From NCBI GenBank assembly GCA_900315665.1, contig OMZX01000026.1:23784-87783 (forward strand): a stretch of DNA of 64,000 nt, read 5' to 3'. Both the position numbers and the translations under genes were made by a program. The notes under the pieces were generated by a model that did not search any database, was not told the origin of the DNA, and saw nothing but the letters and a program-made list of their open reading frames with translations. Shown one piece after another: positions 7,049 through 15,983 of the stretch (its first letter is position 1; every line of letters starts with the position of its first letter). The stretch is from an uncultured Eubacteriales bacterium. Its GTDB lineage: Bacteria; Bacillota; Clostridia; Lachnospirales; Lachnospiraceae.

Positions 7049-9364
7049 TTATGACAGGTGCCAGATGTCGGCATTGTACTGCTTGATGGTACGGTCGGAG
7101 CTGAAGTAGCCTGCCTTCGCGATGTTCACAAGCATCTTCTTTTCCCAGGCCTCGCGGTTTTCGTAATCTGCGAAGCACTGATCCTTTACGCGGATGTAAT
7201 CCTCGAGGTCGATGAGCGCCATGAACCAGTCCTTGTTGATCATGTCGTTTTTAAGGCGCTCGAGGCGTTCCTTGTCTCCAATCGCGAGGGTTTCCGGACC
7301 GGTAATGAAATCAACCGCTTCCTTAATAACCGGATCCTTTTCGTAGTAGTCGCGCGCTACGTAGTCGGAATTCTTGTAGTGTGCAATCACAGTGTCCGCA
7401 TCCACACCGAAGCTATAGATATTGTCATCACCGACTAAGCTCCGGATTTCAACATTTGCACCATCGTTTGTGCCGAGTGTCACGGCGCCATTTAACATGA
7501 ACTTCATGTTAGAGGTGCCGGAAGCTTCCTTTGAAGCCAATGAAATCTGCTCGGACACGTCGCCGGCCGGGATGAGCTTTTCAGCATAGGTTACGTTATA
7601 GTTTGTGACAAACACAAGCTTCATATACGGACTGACATCCGGATCCTGATCGATGATCGTCTGAAGCACAAGCAGAAGATGGATGATGTCCTGCGCGATA
7701 ATGTAGGCAGGCGCGGCCTTCGCACCGAAGATGAAATTGAGCGGACGAACCAGCTTCTTGCCTGATTTGATCTCCAGATATTTATGGATAATATAGAGTG
7801 CATTCATCTGCTGGCGCTTGTACTCGTGAAGGCGCTTTACCTGGATATCAAAGATACCCTCCGGGTTAAGCGCGATGTGTTCATTGGCGGCGATGACTGA
7901 TGTCAGAGCTTTCTTGTTCGCTTTTTTGATTTCACCAAAACGCTTAAGCACCTTCGGGTCATCCTTGTAGGCGAGCAGCTTCTCAAGCTCATCCGCATCC
8001 TTGTGGTAGCCGGTGCCGATCGTCTCATCGAGGAAATCAGCAAGCGCCGGGTCACAATCAAGGAGCCAACGGCGGAAGGTGATACCGTTTGTCTTGTTGT
8101 TGAACTTCTGCGGATAGAGCGTCGCGAAGTTATGAAGCTCTGTATTCTTCAGAATATCCGTATGAATCTGCGCTACGCCGTTTACGGAGAAGCCATAGTG
8201 GAGATCGATGTGTGCCATATGGACGGTATCACCACGGTCAATGATGGCTGTCGAGAGGTCATCGGTGCGACGGCGGGCACGGTCATCCAGGATCTCAATG
8301 ATCGGCACGAGCTGCGGTACGATTTCCTTAAGATATGCAAGCGGCCACTTCTCGAGCGCTTCAGCGAGAATCGTGTGGTTTGTATATGCGCAGGTCTTCT
8401 GCACAACCTCGATTGCGTCATCGAGGCTCAAGCCCTCCTCCATAAGCTGCCGGATGAGCTCAGGAATCACCATCGTCGGATGGGTATCGTTGATCTGGAC
8501 GACAGCATATTTGTCGAGATCCGTGAGCTTCGAGCCCTTTGCCTTTGCCTCCTCGATGAGAAGATGGGCAGCATTTGCAACAAGGAAATACTCCTGATAA
8601 ACACGGAGCTTGCGGCCGTCATCATCCGAATCATCCGGATAAAGGAACAGCGTCAGATTCTTATCAATCGCAGTTTTATCGAAATCGATGCCATCCTTCA
8701 CGATCGAATCATCGACGGTGTCGAGATCGAAGAGATGCAGGTGATTTGTGCGTCCCTCGTAGCCGGTCACAAGGATGTCATACATATGGGAATGATAGGT
8801 CTTCCCGGCGAGACTGACATCATAGCCCTTCTTTGTATCGATTTCCCAGCTGTCCGAGGTGATCCAGCGGTCTGGTGCTACGTTCTGCACATGATTTGCA
8901 AGATCCTGATGGAACAGACCGAAATGATAATTCAGCCCGACGCCGTCGCCATTTAAGCCGAGGGTCGCGATCGAGTCGAGGAAGCAGGCGGCAAGCCGTC
9001 CGAGACCGCCATTTCCGAGGCTCGGCTCATTTTCAAGCTCTTCGATCTTCGCAAGGTCCTTACCGTTCTCCGAAAGCAGTGCCTTCACATCCTTATAGAT
9101 CCCGAGGTTGATGAGATTGTTTGAGAGAAGCTTGCCGATCAGAAACTCTGCGGAAATATAATAGAGCTTCTTGCCGGTGTTTTCTTCCTTCTTCTCTGCA
9201 CGTGCCTGCGAGATCATCAGGAGTGCACGATACAGATCCTCATCCTTTGCAGCCCGGATCGATGTGCCGAGAATCGCTTCAAGTGCTGTTTTCAATTCAG
9301 TCTTACTGGAAGTCTGTTCTACGTGTGATTTTTCTAAAATATTAACATGATTACGTTCGTTCAT
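7049..9364 (-). CDS. glgP: Glycogen/maltodextrin phosphorylase
   Basis: A 771-residue GT35 phosphorylase (usual length 750-840) that releases glucose-1-phosphate from alpha-1,4-glucans. Diagnostic blocks are the N-terminal [40 protein letters not shown], the active-site region [12 protein letters not shown], and the PLP site [20 protein letters not shown], in which the Lys after Asn-Met forms the Schiff base. The ATG at 9364 was chosen because AAAGGAGG lies seven bases upstream; earlier Met codons at 9421 lack one. It stands alone, divergent from an AraC regulator, and is closed by a long hairpin. No other glycogen gene lies in the window. Confidence 0.95.
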   Translation of the reverse strand: MNERNHVNILEKSHVEQTSSKTELKTALEAILGTSIRAAKDEDLYRALLMISQARAEKKEENTGKKLYYISAEFLIGKLLSNNLINLGIYKDVKALLSENGKDLAKIEELENEPSLGNGGLGRLAACFLDSIATLGLNGDGVGLNYHFGLFHQDLANHVQNVAPDRWITSDSWEIDTKKGYDVSLAGKTYHSHMYDILVTGYEGRTNHLHLFDLDTVDDSIVKDGIDFDKTAIDKNLTLFLYPDDSDDDGRKLRVYQEYFLVANAAHLLIEEAKAKGSKLTDLDKYAVVQINDTHPTMVIPELIRQLMEEGLSLDDAIEVVQKTCAYTNHTILAEALEKWPLAYLKEIVPQLVPIIEILDDRARRRTDDLSTAIIDRGDTVHMAHIDLHYGFSVNGVAQIHTDILKNTELHNFATLYPQKFNNKTNGITFRRWLLDCDPALADFLDETIGTGYHKDADELEKLLAYKDDPKVLKRFGEIKKANKKALTSVIAANEHIALNPEGIFDIQVKRLHEYKRQQMNALYIIHKYLEIKSGKKLVRPLNFIFGAKAAPAYIIAQDIIHLLLVLQTIIDQDPDVSPYMKLVFVTNYNVTYAEKLIPAGDVSEQISLASKEASGTSNMKFMLNGAVTLGTNDGANVEIRSLVGDDNIYSFGVDADTVIAHYKNSDYVARDYYEKDPVIKEAVDFITGPETLAIGDKERLERLKNDMINKDWFMALIDLEDYIRVKDQCFADYENREAWEKKMLVNIAKAGYFSSDRTIKQYNADIWHLS

Positions 9365-9435
9365 GGGATACCTCCTTTGAAACGGAAAATTCTTTTCTGA
9401 TAGTACAAATTCTAACATCATGAGGCAGAGAGGTC

Positions 9436-9465
9436 TTGCACTTAACCATCATAAAATGATACTAT
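9436..9465 (+). promoter_or_regulatory. Putative promoter of the AraC-type gene
   Basis: TTGCAC at 9436, an 18-base spacer, then an extended -10 TG-A-TACTAT ending at 9465, within the gap divergent from glgP. Confidence 0.4.
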
Positions 9466-9568
9466 ACTGACATATCGGACGAGAGTGAACCAATCAAAAC
9501 GACGAATAATGATACAAAAGTTGATTAAGCTACGTATATTCTAGAGATAAACTAAGGAGCCTGAGACC

Positions 9569-10606
9569 ATGGATGCAATACAATACTATGATTATAAGGA
9601 AAATAAAAGGCATACGCCGGCCGACTTCCCATATAATGTCTATCCCTGTACCATTCCGCTGGATTTCCCGGATGTTCCACTCCACTGGCATGATGAAACA
9701 GAGATTATTGCTGTTAAAAAGGGGAGCGGCATCATCTCGGTTGACCTTCGGGAGGAGAGGGTGCTGGCAGGAGACATTGTGCTTGTACTGCCGGGGCAGC
9801 TCCACGCGATTCGTACCTACGGGCGGTATGAGATGAAGGACGGCCAGGACAACCTGAAGGAGGAAGGACAGGCAAAGGAAAGAACAGGGGAAGGTATCGC
9901 TGCCAAAAAAATTTCCACGGAGTATACTGATGAGAGCTCCGGGAAGGGGGCACGATTCAGAAATCTTCACGAGATGGAATATGAAAATATCATCTTTTCC
10001 GAAAAACTGCTACTGTCGAGTGATACGGCTGAGAGTATCTACAGAGCACTTATTCCGTTTTTTTCAATGGACCGAAATAATCTGCGGACACCTTCCTTTA
10101 TAACAGGCATTAGTCCAGCCAGGACGCAGCTTTTTTCTCTCATTGAGGAAACAGATCGGATTTGTGACAAACGTCCGGAGGGCTGGCAGATTATGGTGGA
10201 GGCTAATCTTCTTCGCTTTTTCTTTGTACTTCTTCAGCATGTTGATGAAAGTAGTGACAATGCTGACACCGGCCTTCCGGCAAGGAACCTTGACCGGCTG
10301 CGGAAGGTAACAGAGTATGTGGGAAGCCACCTTGAAGAAAAAATAAGCATTGAACAAATGTCGGGTCTGACCGGCTACAGTGAGACACATTTTATCCGTT
10401 TTTTCCAGAAGACGACCGGACTTCGCTTTACAGACTGGCTGAACCGCTATCGCCTTTCGATGGCGACGAGACTTCTGACCCTTTCGGATGATCCGATCAC
10501 GGATGTAGCGGCACAGACCGGGTTTAATAATCTCTCGTACTTTAATCGGAGCTTTAAACAGAAATATGGTATGACACCGCACGAATACCGGAAGCAAAAT
10601 CGATGA
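9569..10606 (+). CDS. AraC family transcriptional regulator with N-terminal cupin
   Basis: 345 residues. The first 90 form an AraC-type cupin sensor (PLHWHDETEIIAVKKGSG, then VLAGDIVLVLPGQLHAI). A charged low-complexity insert follows at roughly 90-130. The last 100 are the double helix-turn-helix DNA-binding domain (ISIEQMSGLTGYSETHFIRFFQKTTG and DPITDVAAQTGFNNLSYFNRSFKQKYGMTPHEYRK). AAGGAG lies nine bases before the ATG. It is divergent from glgP with a 204-base gap, so a carbohydrate-linked role is plausible but not shown by the sequence. Confidence 0.9.
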   Translation: MDAIQYYDYKENKRHTPADFPYNVYPCTIPLDFPDVPLHWHDETEIIAVKKGSGIISVDLREERVLAGDIVLVLPGQLHAIRTYGRYEMKDGQDNLKEEGQAKERTGEGIAAKKISTEYTDESSGKGARFRNLHEMEYENIIFSEKLLLSSDTAESIYRALIPFFSMDRNNLRTPSFITGISPARTQLFSLIEETDRICDKRPEGWQIMVEANLLRFFFVLLQHVDESSDNADTGLPARNLDRLRKVTEYVGSHLEEKISIEQMSGLTGYSETHFIRFFQKTTGLRFTDWLNRYRLSMATRLLTLSDDPITDVAAQTGFNNLSYFNRSFKQKYGMTPHEYRKQNR

Positions 10607-10758
10607 TTTAAAATGGACATGTTTCACTGGATGTGACGATTACTCCTGTCTGAAGCTCCATTGAATGCCTGTCTAATCATTATATTTTTATAAACTCGAA
10701 TATTTTTGCAAAACCTGTGCGATAATATAAGTAATTTCATAGAAGGAGGTACAAACCA

Positions 10759-11304
10759 ATGGACGATATGCAGATCTCGGAAGATTGTGTGGGATATCTT
10801 ACAAAGCACTATAGCGGGGCAGAAGATATCCTCAGAAATGTCGGTTACCGGCAGCTCCGCAATTTTCCGAGACACAAATACACTAACACGATGGATCACT
10901 CGATCAGGGTTGCATGCGTCAACCTGTATCTAGCTGACAGATTTCATGTATCGGAGGAAAGCGCCGTAAAGGTTGGCCTTCTTCACGATTTCTGCCTCGT
11001 TGACTATTATGAGGAACCGCACCTCGATAAGTCGGAACGGCATCCCGGTATCTACGCGTTCTATCATCCTGTAGAGGCGGTTGAGAACGCCGAGGGAATC
11101 TGCGAGCTGACAGAAACAGAGAAAAAAGCGATCAAATCGCATATGTTTCCACTGGCTGTACGGATCCCGACCTCGAGACTCGGATGGCTTCTCACGATTT
11201 CTGATAAAATTGTTGCAACCTATGAAAGCTTTTACGGCATTCGTGCCTTCCATCGCGCGATGATCAGTGCCGGAAACAGAGCTGTCGTACGAATTGCAGC
11301 ATGA
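10759..11304 (+). CDS. HD domain-containing protein
   Basis: 181 residues with the H...HD...D metal pattern of the HD phosphohydrolase superfamily: MDHSIRVACVNLYLA, then VGLLHDFCLVDYY, then a late Asp in TISDKIVATYESFYG. The preceding AGAAGGAGGT site fixes the start. Proteins of this size in clostridia are predicted nucleotide or phosphate-ester hydrolases; the substrate cannot be told. A hairpin terminator follows at 11337, so it is probably monocistronic. Confidence 0.8.
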   Translation: MDDMQISEDCVGYLTKHYSGAEDILRNVGYRQLRNFPRHKYTNTMDHSIRVACVNLYLADRFHVSEESAVKVGLLHDFCLVDYYEEPHLDKSERHPGIYAFYHPVEAVENAEGICELTETEKKAIKSHMFPLAVRIPTSRLGWLLTISDKIVATYESFYGIRAFHRAMISAGNRAVVRIAA

Positions 11305-11336
11305 ATTCTTGGTTTAGGATATTTTAGATGTATAGG

Positions 11337-11365
11337 AGCCGTAGCATATTGCTGCGGCTTCTTTT
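11337..11365 (+). terminator. Terminator after HD gene
   Basis: Stem AGCCGTAGCA/TGCTGCGGCT with one wobble, three-base loop, then TCTTTT. Confidence 0.75.
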
Positions 11366-11522
11366 GACGTAATCCCGGAATAACGCACTTGTGCGGCCTG
11401 ACTTCAGGGTGTTATAAGCAAATTAATTCATTGTGCTGGATTGATGATTTTGGTACGATAGATAGAACTTCAGCTTCGTATTTTGATGCTGAGTATCATA
11501 TGAATATTACGAGGAAAATCAA

Positions 11523-11927
11523 ATGGCAGATTTTATGGAGAGAGCGAAGGAGCTTCGTGCAGATACAACACGGCACTATAACTGCGCACAGAGCGTATTG
11601 ATTCCCTTTGCTGAGGCGAAGGGTTATACGACAGAGCAGGCCTATTCGATCGGCAGAAACTTCGGGACCGGCATGAAGATGGGTGGCACCTGTGGCGCAA
11701 TCACCGGAGGGCTCATGGCACTTGGTATGTACGATGTCGATGATGCCGCAACAATCGGTAATTATTTCAAGGCACTTCGGGAGCATCACGAAGGCCTCAT
11801 GGACTGCGCTGATTTGCTCCGCGTGAATACGGAGCGCGGTGGACAGCGGAAACCGCACTGCGACGGCATGGTATATGAATGCGTTGAGTTGGTGGAAGAA
11901 ATTCTCAAAGAGCATGGAAAGCTCTAA
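11523..11927 (+). CDS. C_GCAxxG_C_C family redox-type protein
   Basis: A 134-residue protein of the family named for its Cys pattern. NCAQSV is the first Cys, GGTCGAITGG is the diagnostic GCAxxG core, then MDCADLL and PHCDGMVYEC supply the later cysteines. The family is widespread in anaerobes and is presumed to bind a metal or cluster or act in redox; no reaction is established. GAGGAAAATCAA precedes the ATG. It is flanked by terminators on both sides and so stands alone. Confidence 0.85.
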   Translation: MADFMERAKELRADTTRHYNCAQSVLIPFAEAKGYTTEQAYSIGRNFGTGMKMGGTCGAITGGLMALGMYDVDDAATIGNYFKALREHHEGLMDCADLLRVNTERGGQRKPHCDGMVYECVELVEEILKEHGKL

Positions 11928-11970
11928 TTCTGCATTTCTGCATATTACTCATTGATTAAATTTATTAGGG

Positions 11971-12009
11971 GAAGGAAGAAATGTAGGATTCATTTCTTCC
12001 TTCTCTTTA
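11971..12009. terminator. Bidirectional terminator
   Basis: A perfect 13-bp stem GAAGGAAGAAATG/CATTTCTTCCTTC with a seven-base loop and T-rich 3' flank, between convergent genes. Confidence 0.75.
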
Positions 12010-12029
12010 TTACAGTAAATATATCTACT

Positions 12030-12359
12030 TTATAAATTGTCTTTGATATAGTTTTCAATATCCATGCCAGCATATAGAACACGTACGATTTCAACTAACA
12101 ATTGATCTTTATCCACTAAAAAGAAAACAATATAGTTATCTACGGGTAGAAAATGCATATGCATTGACTTCCATGGTTCCCACGGAACCTCCGGATGACC
12201 TTCTGGAAACAAATCTAATGAACTTATATATTCTTGGATACGATTGATGAGACCTTTTGCATTTCCCGGTGACTTCAATTCATAAGCAATGTACAAATAT
12301 GTCTCTCGAAGGTCATCTAATGCTTCGGGGGAATAAGAAATCTGGAACATTTCATTCAT
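12030..12359 (-). CDS. RelE/ParE superfamily toxin
   Basis: 109 residues with the compact fold of type II mRNA-interferase or gyrase toxins: YSPEALDDLRETYLYIAYEL, PGNAKGLINRIQEYISSLDLFPEGHP, and a C-terminal strand pair YIVFFLVDKDQLLVEIVRVLYAGMD. Its ATG overlaps the stop of the antitoxin gene, the normal arrangement for relBE-type pairs. RelE versus ParE activity cannot be settled by eye; the IVRVLYAGMD ending resembles YafQ/RelE-like members found with DinJ antitoxins. Confidence 0.85.
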   Translation of the reverse strand: MNEMFQISYSPEALDDLRETYLYIAYELKSPGNAKGLINRIQEYISSLDLFPEGHPEVPWEPWKSMHMHFLPVDNYIVFFLVDKDQLLVEIVRVLYAGMDIENYIKDNL

Positions 12360-12661
12360 ATTCCAAACTCCCCATGTAAACGTTTTATCACTTCATCTGC
12401 CGGAATTCCTTTTCCTTCCTTCAATGATGTAACACCTTTCATCAACGCCTGATCCAGTTGTTCTCTTGTTAATGTATCAATTGCAAGTGGATGATTGACG
12501 GGAAGATGCATATCAAAGGGCATCCCGTTTTGAAGGACAATCTGACTATAGAGCATTTGAATCGCACTAGTAGGTGTAATGCCAAGTTTAGCAAGGATAC
12601 CTTCTGCATTTTCTTTTAAATCTGAATCAATACGTGCGTAAACCGCAGTTGTGTTAGCCAT
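12356..12661 (-). CDS. RelB/DinJ family antitoxin
   Basis: 101 residues. The N-terminal part (TTAVYARIDSDLKENAEGILAKLGITPTSAIQMLYSQIV) is the ribbon-helix-helix DNA-binding region typical of DinJ/RelB. The C-terminal half binds and neutralises the toxin encoded immediately downstream with a 4-base overlap. The promoter region just upstream (12692-12718) carries repeated TGCATGCA/TGCAAGCA motifs, likely the autoregulatory operator. Confidence 0.88.
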   Translation of the reverse strand: MANTTAVYARIDSDLKENAEGILAKLGITPTSAIQMLYSQIVLQNGMPFDMHLPVNHPLAIDTLTREQLDQALMKGVTSLKEGKGIPADEVIKRLHGEFGI

Positions 12662-12691
12662 TTATTTCACCATCCTTTCAAAATAAATATA

Positions 12692-12718
12692 GCATGCAGT
12701 TGCATGCAAATGCAAGCA
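12692..12718. promoter_or_regulatory. Putative antitoxin operator
   Basis: Three near-identical half-sites, GCATGCA, GCATGCA and GCAAGC, spaced 9-10 bases apart just upstream of the antitoxin start, as expected for cooperative ribbon-helix-helix binding. Confidence 0.5.
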
Positions 12719-12761
12719 TTAGACCCAACTGCTTGGAACGTTTACATCCAAGCATTGGGAG

Positions 12762-12780
12762 CAGGATTAATCCTGACCCC
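12762..12780. repeat. Palindromic repeat copy (CAGGATTAATCCTG type), partial
   Basis: CAGGATTAATCCTGACCCC here is identical to the core and right arm of the 36-base perfect palindrome at 54744-54779. The left arm is not preserved here. Confidence 0.5.
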
Positions 12781-12916
12781 TCGCTTGACTGCTCAGCTAT
12801 AAACATAATCTATAACAGGCCATAAAACTTTCGGATTATTCATTTATTTTTTGACGTGCTAGTATATCGGACATGGAAGTCAGAAACCTGACGGACACAA
12901 ACGGGAGGATGAAAAT

Positions 12917-13960
12917 TTGATTGAGCTTAAGCATATCGTAAAAACCTTCAACGATGGAAAGGACAAGGATGTACATGCCGTAAAGGATGTCACGCTTGAC
13001 ATTAAGGATGGCGAGATTTTCGGCATCATCGGTTTCTCTGGCGCAGGCAAATCCACACTGGTTCGATGTATCAACCTTCTGGAGCGCCCGACAAGCGGTG
13101 AGGTTTTCATCGATGGAAAGAATATTACGAAGCTTCCGGAAAAGGAGCTTCGGGCCGAGCGGAAAAAGATCGGCATGATCTTCCAGCACTTTAATCTGAT
13201 GCCATCAAGAACTGTTTTTGGCAATGTCGCATTTCCTTTGAAGGGCAGCGGTCTTAGCAAGGAACAGATTGCAGCAAAGGTGCATAAGCTTCTCTCCCTG
13301 GTAGAGCTCAGTGATAAAGAAAATGCTTACCCTTCCGAGCTATCCGGTGGGCAGAAACAGCGGGTAGCCATCGCAAGAGCACTGGCAAATGATCCGAAAA
13401 TCCTCCTTTCCGATGAAGCAACCAGTGCTCTTGATCCTCAGACGACGGGGCAGATCCTGAAGCTTCTTAAGGAGCTGAATAAAGAGCTTGGAATCACAAT
13501 TGTCGTCATTACCCATGAGATGGATGTCATCAAGCAGATCTGTAACCGCGTTGCAGTCATGGAGCATGGTGAAGTTGTGGAATGCGGCGATGTCTTTAAC
13601 ATTTTCGCGAATCCGCAGCACGAGCTTACAAAGGCATTTATCAAAACGACATCAAACCTTTCGAAGGTTGAGGATATGCTTCGGGACGGCGTACCTGGTA
13701 TCACACCGGGACCCGGTGAGGTGCTTGCAAGACTTTCCTATGTGCAAAGAGATGTTTCTGAGCCGCTTATCACGACAACGGCAAGAAAGTTTGATCTCGA
13801 CCTGAACATCGAGCTTGCCGATGTCGAAATCGTCGGCGGCGCACCGATCGGTGGAACCGTCGTCATCTTCCATGGAGATAGTCAAAAAATTGATGAAGCA
13901 ATACGGTATTTAAGAGACAAAAATGTAGGGGTGGAGGTGATTCGGGATGCAAGGGCTTAG
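12917..13960 (+). CDS. metN: Methionine ABC transporter ATP-binding protein
   Basis: 347 residues. ABC ATPase domain (Walker A GFSGAGKST at about 38-46, signature LSGGQKQR, Walker B ILLSDEATSALD) followed by a C-terminal NIL/ACT-like domain (about 265-347) that senses methionine and inhibits transport in this family. The start is a TTG with GGGAGG eight bases upstream; no in-frame ATG fits. First gene of metN-metI-metQ; its end overlaps metI by 14 bases. No S-box or T-box was recognised in the 255-base upstream gap. Confidence 0.95.
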   Translation: MIELKHIVKTFNDGKDKDVHAVKDVTLDIKDGEIFGIIGFSGAGKSTLVRCINLLERPTSGEVFIDGKNITKLPEKELRAERKKIGMIFQHFNLMPSRTVFGNVAFPLKGSGLSKEQIAAKVHKLLSLVELSDKENAYPSELSGGQKQRVAIARALANDPKILLSDEATSALDPQTTGQILKLLKELNKELGITIVVITHEMDVIKQICNRVAVMEHGEVVECGDVFNIFANPQHELTKAFIKTTSNLSKVEDMLRDGVPGITPGPGEVLARLSYVQRDVSEPLITTTARKFDLDLNIELADVEIVGGAPIGGTVVIFHGDSQKIDEAIRYLRDKNVGVEVIRDARA

Positions 13961-14624
13961 TACAACTTTTCCAAATCTTATCAATAAATGGCCGGATTTC
14001 CTGGAGGCCATCCGCGATACCTTCATCATGGAGGTGTGGGCCGGTGGCATCGGATTTGTGATCGGACTGACACTCGGCATCATCCTCACGGTGACGAAGC
14101 CGGGCGGTATCCTCGAAAATAAGGGCGTGTTCAAGACGATTGATCTAGTGACGAACCTGTTCCGATCGATCCCTTTCATCATTCTTCTGACGGCGCTCAT
14201 GCCGCTTTCCCGTCTCATCATGGGAACAGCAATTTATGTAAGAGGTGCAATCGTACCGCTGGTATTCGGATCGGTGCCATTCTTCATCCGGCAGGTTCAG
14301 TCAGCATTGGCGCAGACGGATGACGGTCTCATCGAGGCGGCACAGTCCATGGGCTTAGGACCATGGGAGATCATCACGAGAGTATATCTTCGGGAAAGCA
14401 TCGGACCGCTTGCAAGAGCGACCACGATCACAGCCATCAGCCTCCTGGGACTCACTGCAATGGCAGGTGTTGTCGGCGCCGGAGGACTCGGAGATTTCGC
14501 CGTACGGTATGGACATGACCGTAACATGACGGATATTACCTGGGCAACCGTATTTGTCCTGATTATCGTCGTCAGTGCGATCCAGATCACTGGCGATTCG
14601 ATCGCAAGACGAAACACACATTAA
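13947..14624 (+). CDS. metI: Methionine ABC transporter permease
   Basis: 225 residues with about five membrane segments and the BPD-transporter EAA loop (EAAQSMGLGPWEIITRVYLRES), plus the MetI hallmarks GLTAMAGVVGAGGLGDFAVRYG. It forms the channel of the MetNIQ D/L-methionine importer. The start, within the end of metN and behind GGAGGTGATTCGGG, implies translational coupling. A 193-base gap with inverted repeats separates it from metQ. Confidence 0.95.
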   Translation: MQGLSTTFPNLINKWPDFLEAIRDTFIMEVWAGGIGFVIGLTLGIILTVTKPGGILENKGVFKTIDLVTNLFRSIPFIILLTALMPLSRLIMGTAIYVRGAIVPLVFGSVPFFIRQVQSALAQTDDGLIEAAQSMGLGPWEIITRVYLRESIGPLARATTITAISLLGLTAMAGVVGAGGLGDFAVRYGHDRNMTDITWATVFVLIIVVSAIQITGDSIARRNTH

Positions 14625-14631
14625 AAGACAG

Positions 14632-14789
14632 GGCAGGCCGCCCAAGCTTTCATCAGGCTAGAGGCTGTCAATGCTTCCATCAGGCACAAAGGCCTGCCAT
14701 CAATATAAACAATAAAAGCAATAATTGAAATATTGGAGACGGCTTCCGGCAGATTTCTAAAGACAGACCGAAGACAAAGCTCTGCCGGA
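14632..14789 (+). other. Structured metI-metQ intergenic region
   Basis: Two inverted repeats occupy the gap: GGCAGGCC (14632) with GGCCTGCC (14691), and TCCGGCAGA (14745) with TCTGCCGGA (14781). Neither has a T-run, so they look more like RNA-processing or stability elements that let the binding protein be made in excess than like terminators. Confidence 0.4.
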
Positions 14790-14817
14790 GCAATCACGAA
14801 AAGAGGGGAAAAATATT

Positions 14818-15816
14818 ATGAAAAAGAATCTATTTACAGGCGCACTTGCACTTACTATTTCAGCTTCATTTTTAGCAGGATGTGGATCCTCCGGGTCTTC
14901 AGCTTCCACGACAGCGGCAGCCACCCAGACGGCAACGACAGCAGCCGCAGCTGATACGACAGCTGCTGCAGCAGAGGCATCCGGAGATACGACTGCAGCA
15001 GCGGGAGACACAGCCGGAAGCACTTCTGATTATGATTTCACGAAGGATCCGATTGACTTAAAACTTGGCGTGACAGGTTCCATCTATGAGGAAATGTGGC
15101 AGCCGGCGGTTGATCTTCTGAAGGATGAAGGCATCAATCTTGAAATTGTACAGTTCTCCGACTATGTAACACCGAATAATGCACTGAACAGTGGTGAAAT
15201 CGATCTAAATGGCTTCCAGCATCGTATTTACCTCCAGTCAGAAATCGACCAGTACGGGTATAAGATCCAGAATATCGGTAATACCTTCATCACACCGCTC
15301 AATATCTATTCGAAGAAGCTTGGCTCCTTCGACGAGCTGAAGGATGGCGATACGGTTGCAGTTCCGAACGACCCGACGAATGAAGGACGTGCACTCAAGG
15401 TTCTTGCATCGAGTGGTGTCATCAAGCTGAAGGATGATGCAAACTTTAATCCGACGCTCGATGATATCGAAAGCTATACGAAGCAGATCAAGATCGAGGA
15501 GCTTTCCGCAAACACCATTCCGTCGACCCTCGAGGATGTTACAGCCGGCGTCATCAATGGTAACTTTGCTCTCGATTTTGGCCTCAGTGCAGATGATATC
15601 GTATTTAAGGATGACGTGCTTTCGGATCAGCAGTACTGGAACCTGATCGCAGCAAGAACAGAGGATCTGTCCGATCCGAAGCTTGTAGCAGCCTATGATA
15701 AGGTTGTAGAGGCTTATCAGTCACAGGGTACGCAGGATGTCTATGATACTACATTCAAGGGCTTTTATATCGCCGAGGGTTGGGACGAAGATCTCCTTGC
15801 AGACTACAAGAAGTGA
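14818..15816 (+). CDS. metQ: Methionine-binding lipoprotein
   Basis: 332 residues. Signal peptide with lipobox FLAGC (lipidated Cys22), an Ala/Thr-rich linker to about residue 70, then a NlpA/MetQ domain (LKLGVTGSIYEEMWQPAVDLLKDEG, NSGEIDLNGFQHRIYL, VAVPNDPTNEGRAL). The family pattern of methionine-site residues is consistent. AGAGGGGAAAA precedes the ATG. It belongs with metNI, although the spaced gap suggests differential expression. The linker is longer than in most MetQ proteins but matches other lipoproteins in this window. Confidence 0.93.
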   Translation: MKKNLFTGALALTISASFLAGCGSSGSSASTTAAATQTATTAAAADTTAAAAEASGDTTAAAGDTAGSTSDYDFTKDPIDLKLGVTGSIYEEMWQPAVDLLKDEGINLEIVQFSDYVTPNNALNSGEIDLNGFQHRIYLQSEIDQYGYKIQNIGNTFITPLNIYSKKLGSFDELKDGDTVAVPNDPTNEGRALKVLASSGVIKLKDDANFNPTLDDIESYTKQIKIEELSANTIPSTLEDVTAGVINGNFALDFGLSADDIVFKDDVLSDQQYWNLIAARTEDLSDPKLVAAYDKVVEAYQSQGTQDVYDTTFKGFYIAEGWDEDLLADYKK

Positions 15817-15836
15817 ATTATAATTTGGAAGTAAGC

Positions 15837-15865
15837 CTGTCCGGCACCCCAGGGTGTCGGACAGT
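15837..15865 (+). terminator. Terminator-like hairpin after metQ
   Basis: CTGTCCGGCACCC with GTGTCGGACAG and a short loop, followed by TTTCCTGTTT; the T-run is weak, so read-through into the aminotransferase is possible. Confidence 0.5.
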
Positions 15866-15983
15866 TTCCTGTTTCCCATCTGACGAAGCTGACCCGGCGA
15901 AGACCGGAGAGATGAAATGAATCGCAGCATAGTGAGAAGAAGAGACAGATATCAATCTTAAAGCGAGGGGAGAATCATCAAGT

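Noticed and set aside
8003-8956. Long open frame on the plus strand
   Set aside because: It is antisense to conserved glgP codons; no ribosome site and the protein has no recognisable fold.
12662-12916. SAM or T-box element before metNIQ
   Set aside because: No S-box stems, T-box bulge or specifier region could be made out.
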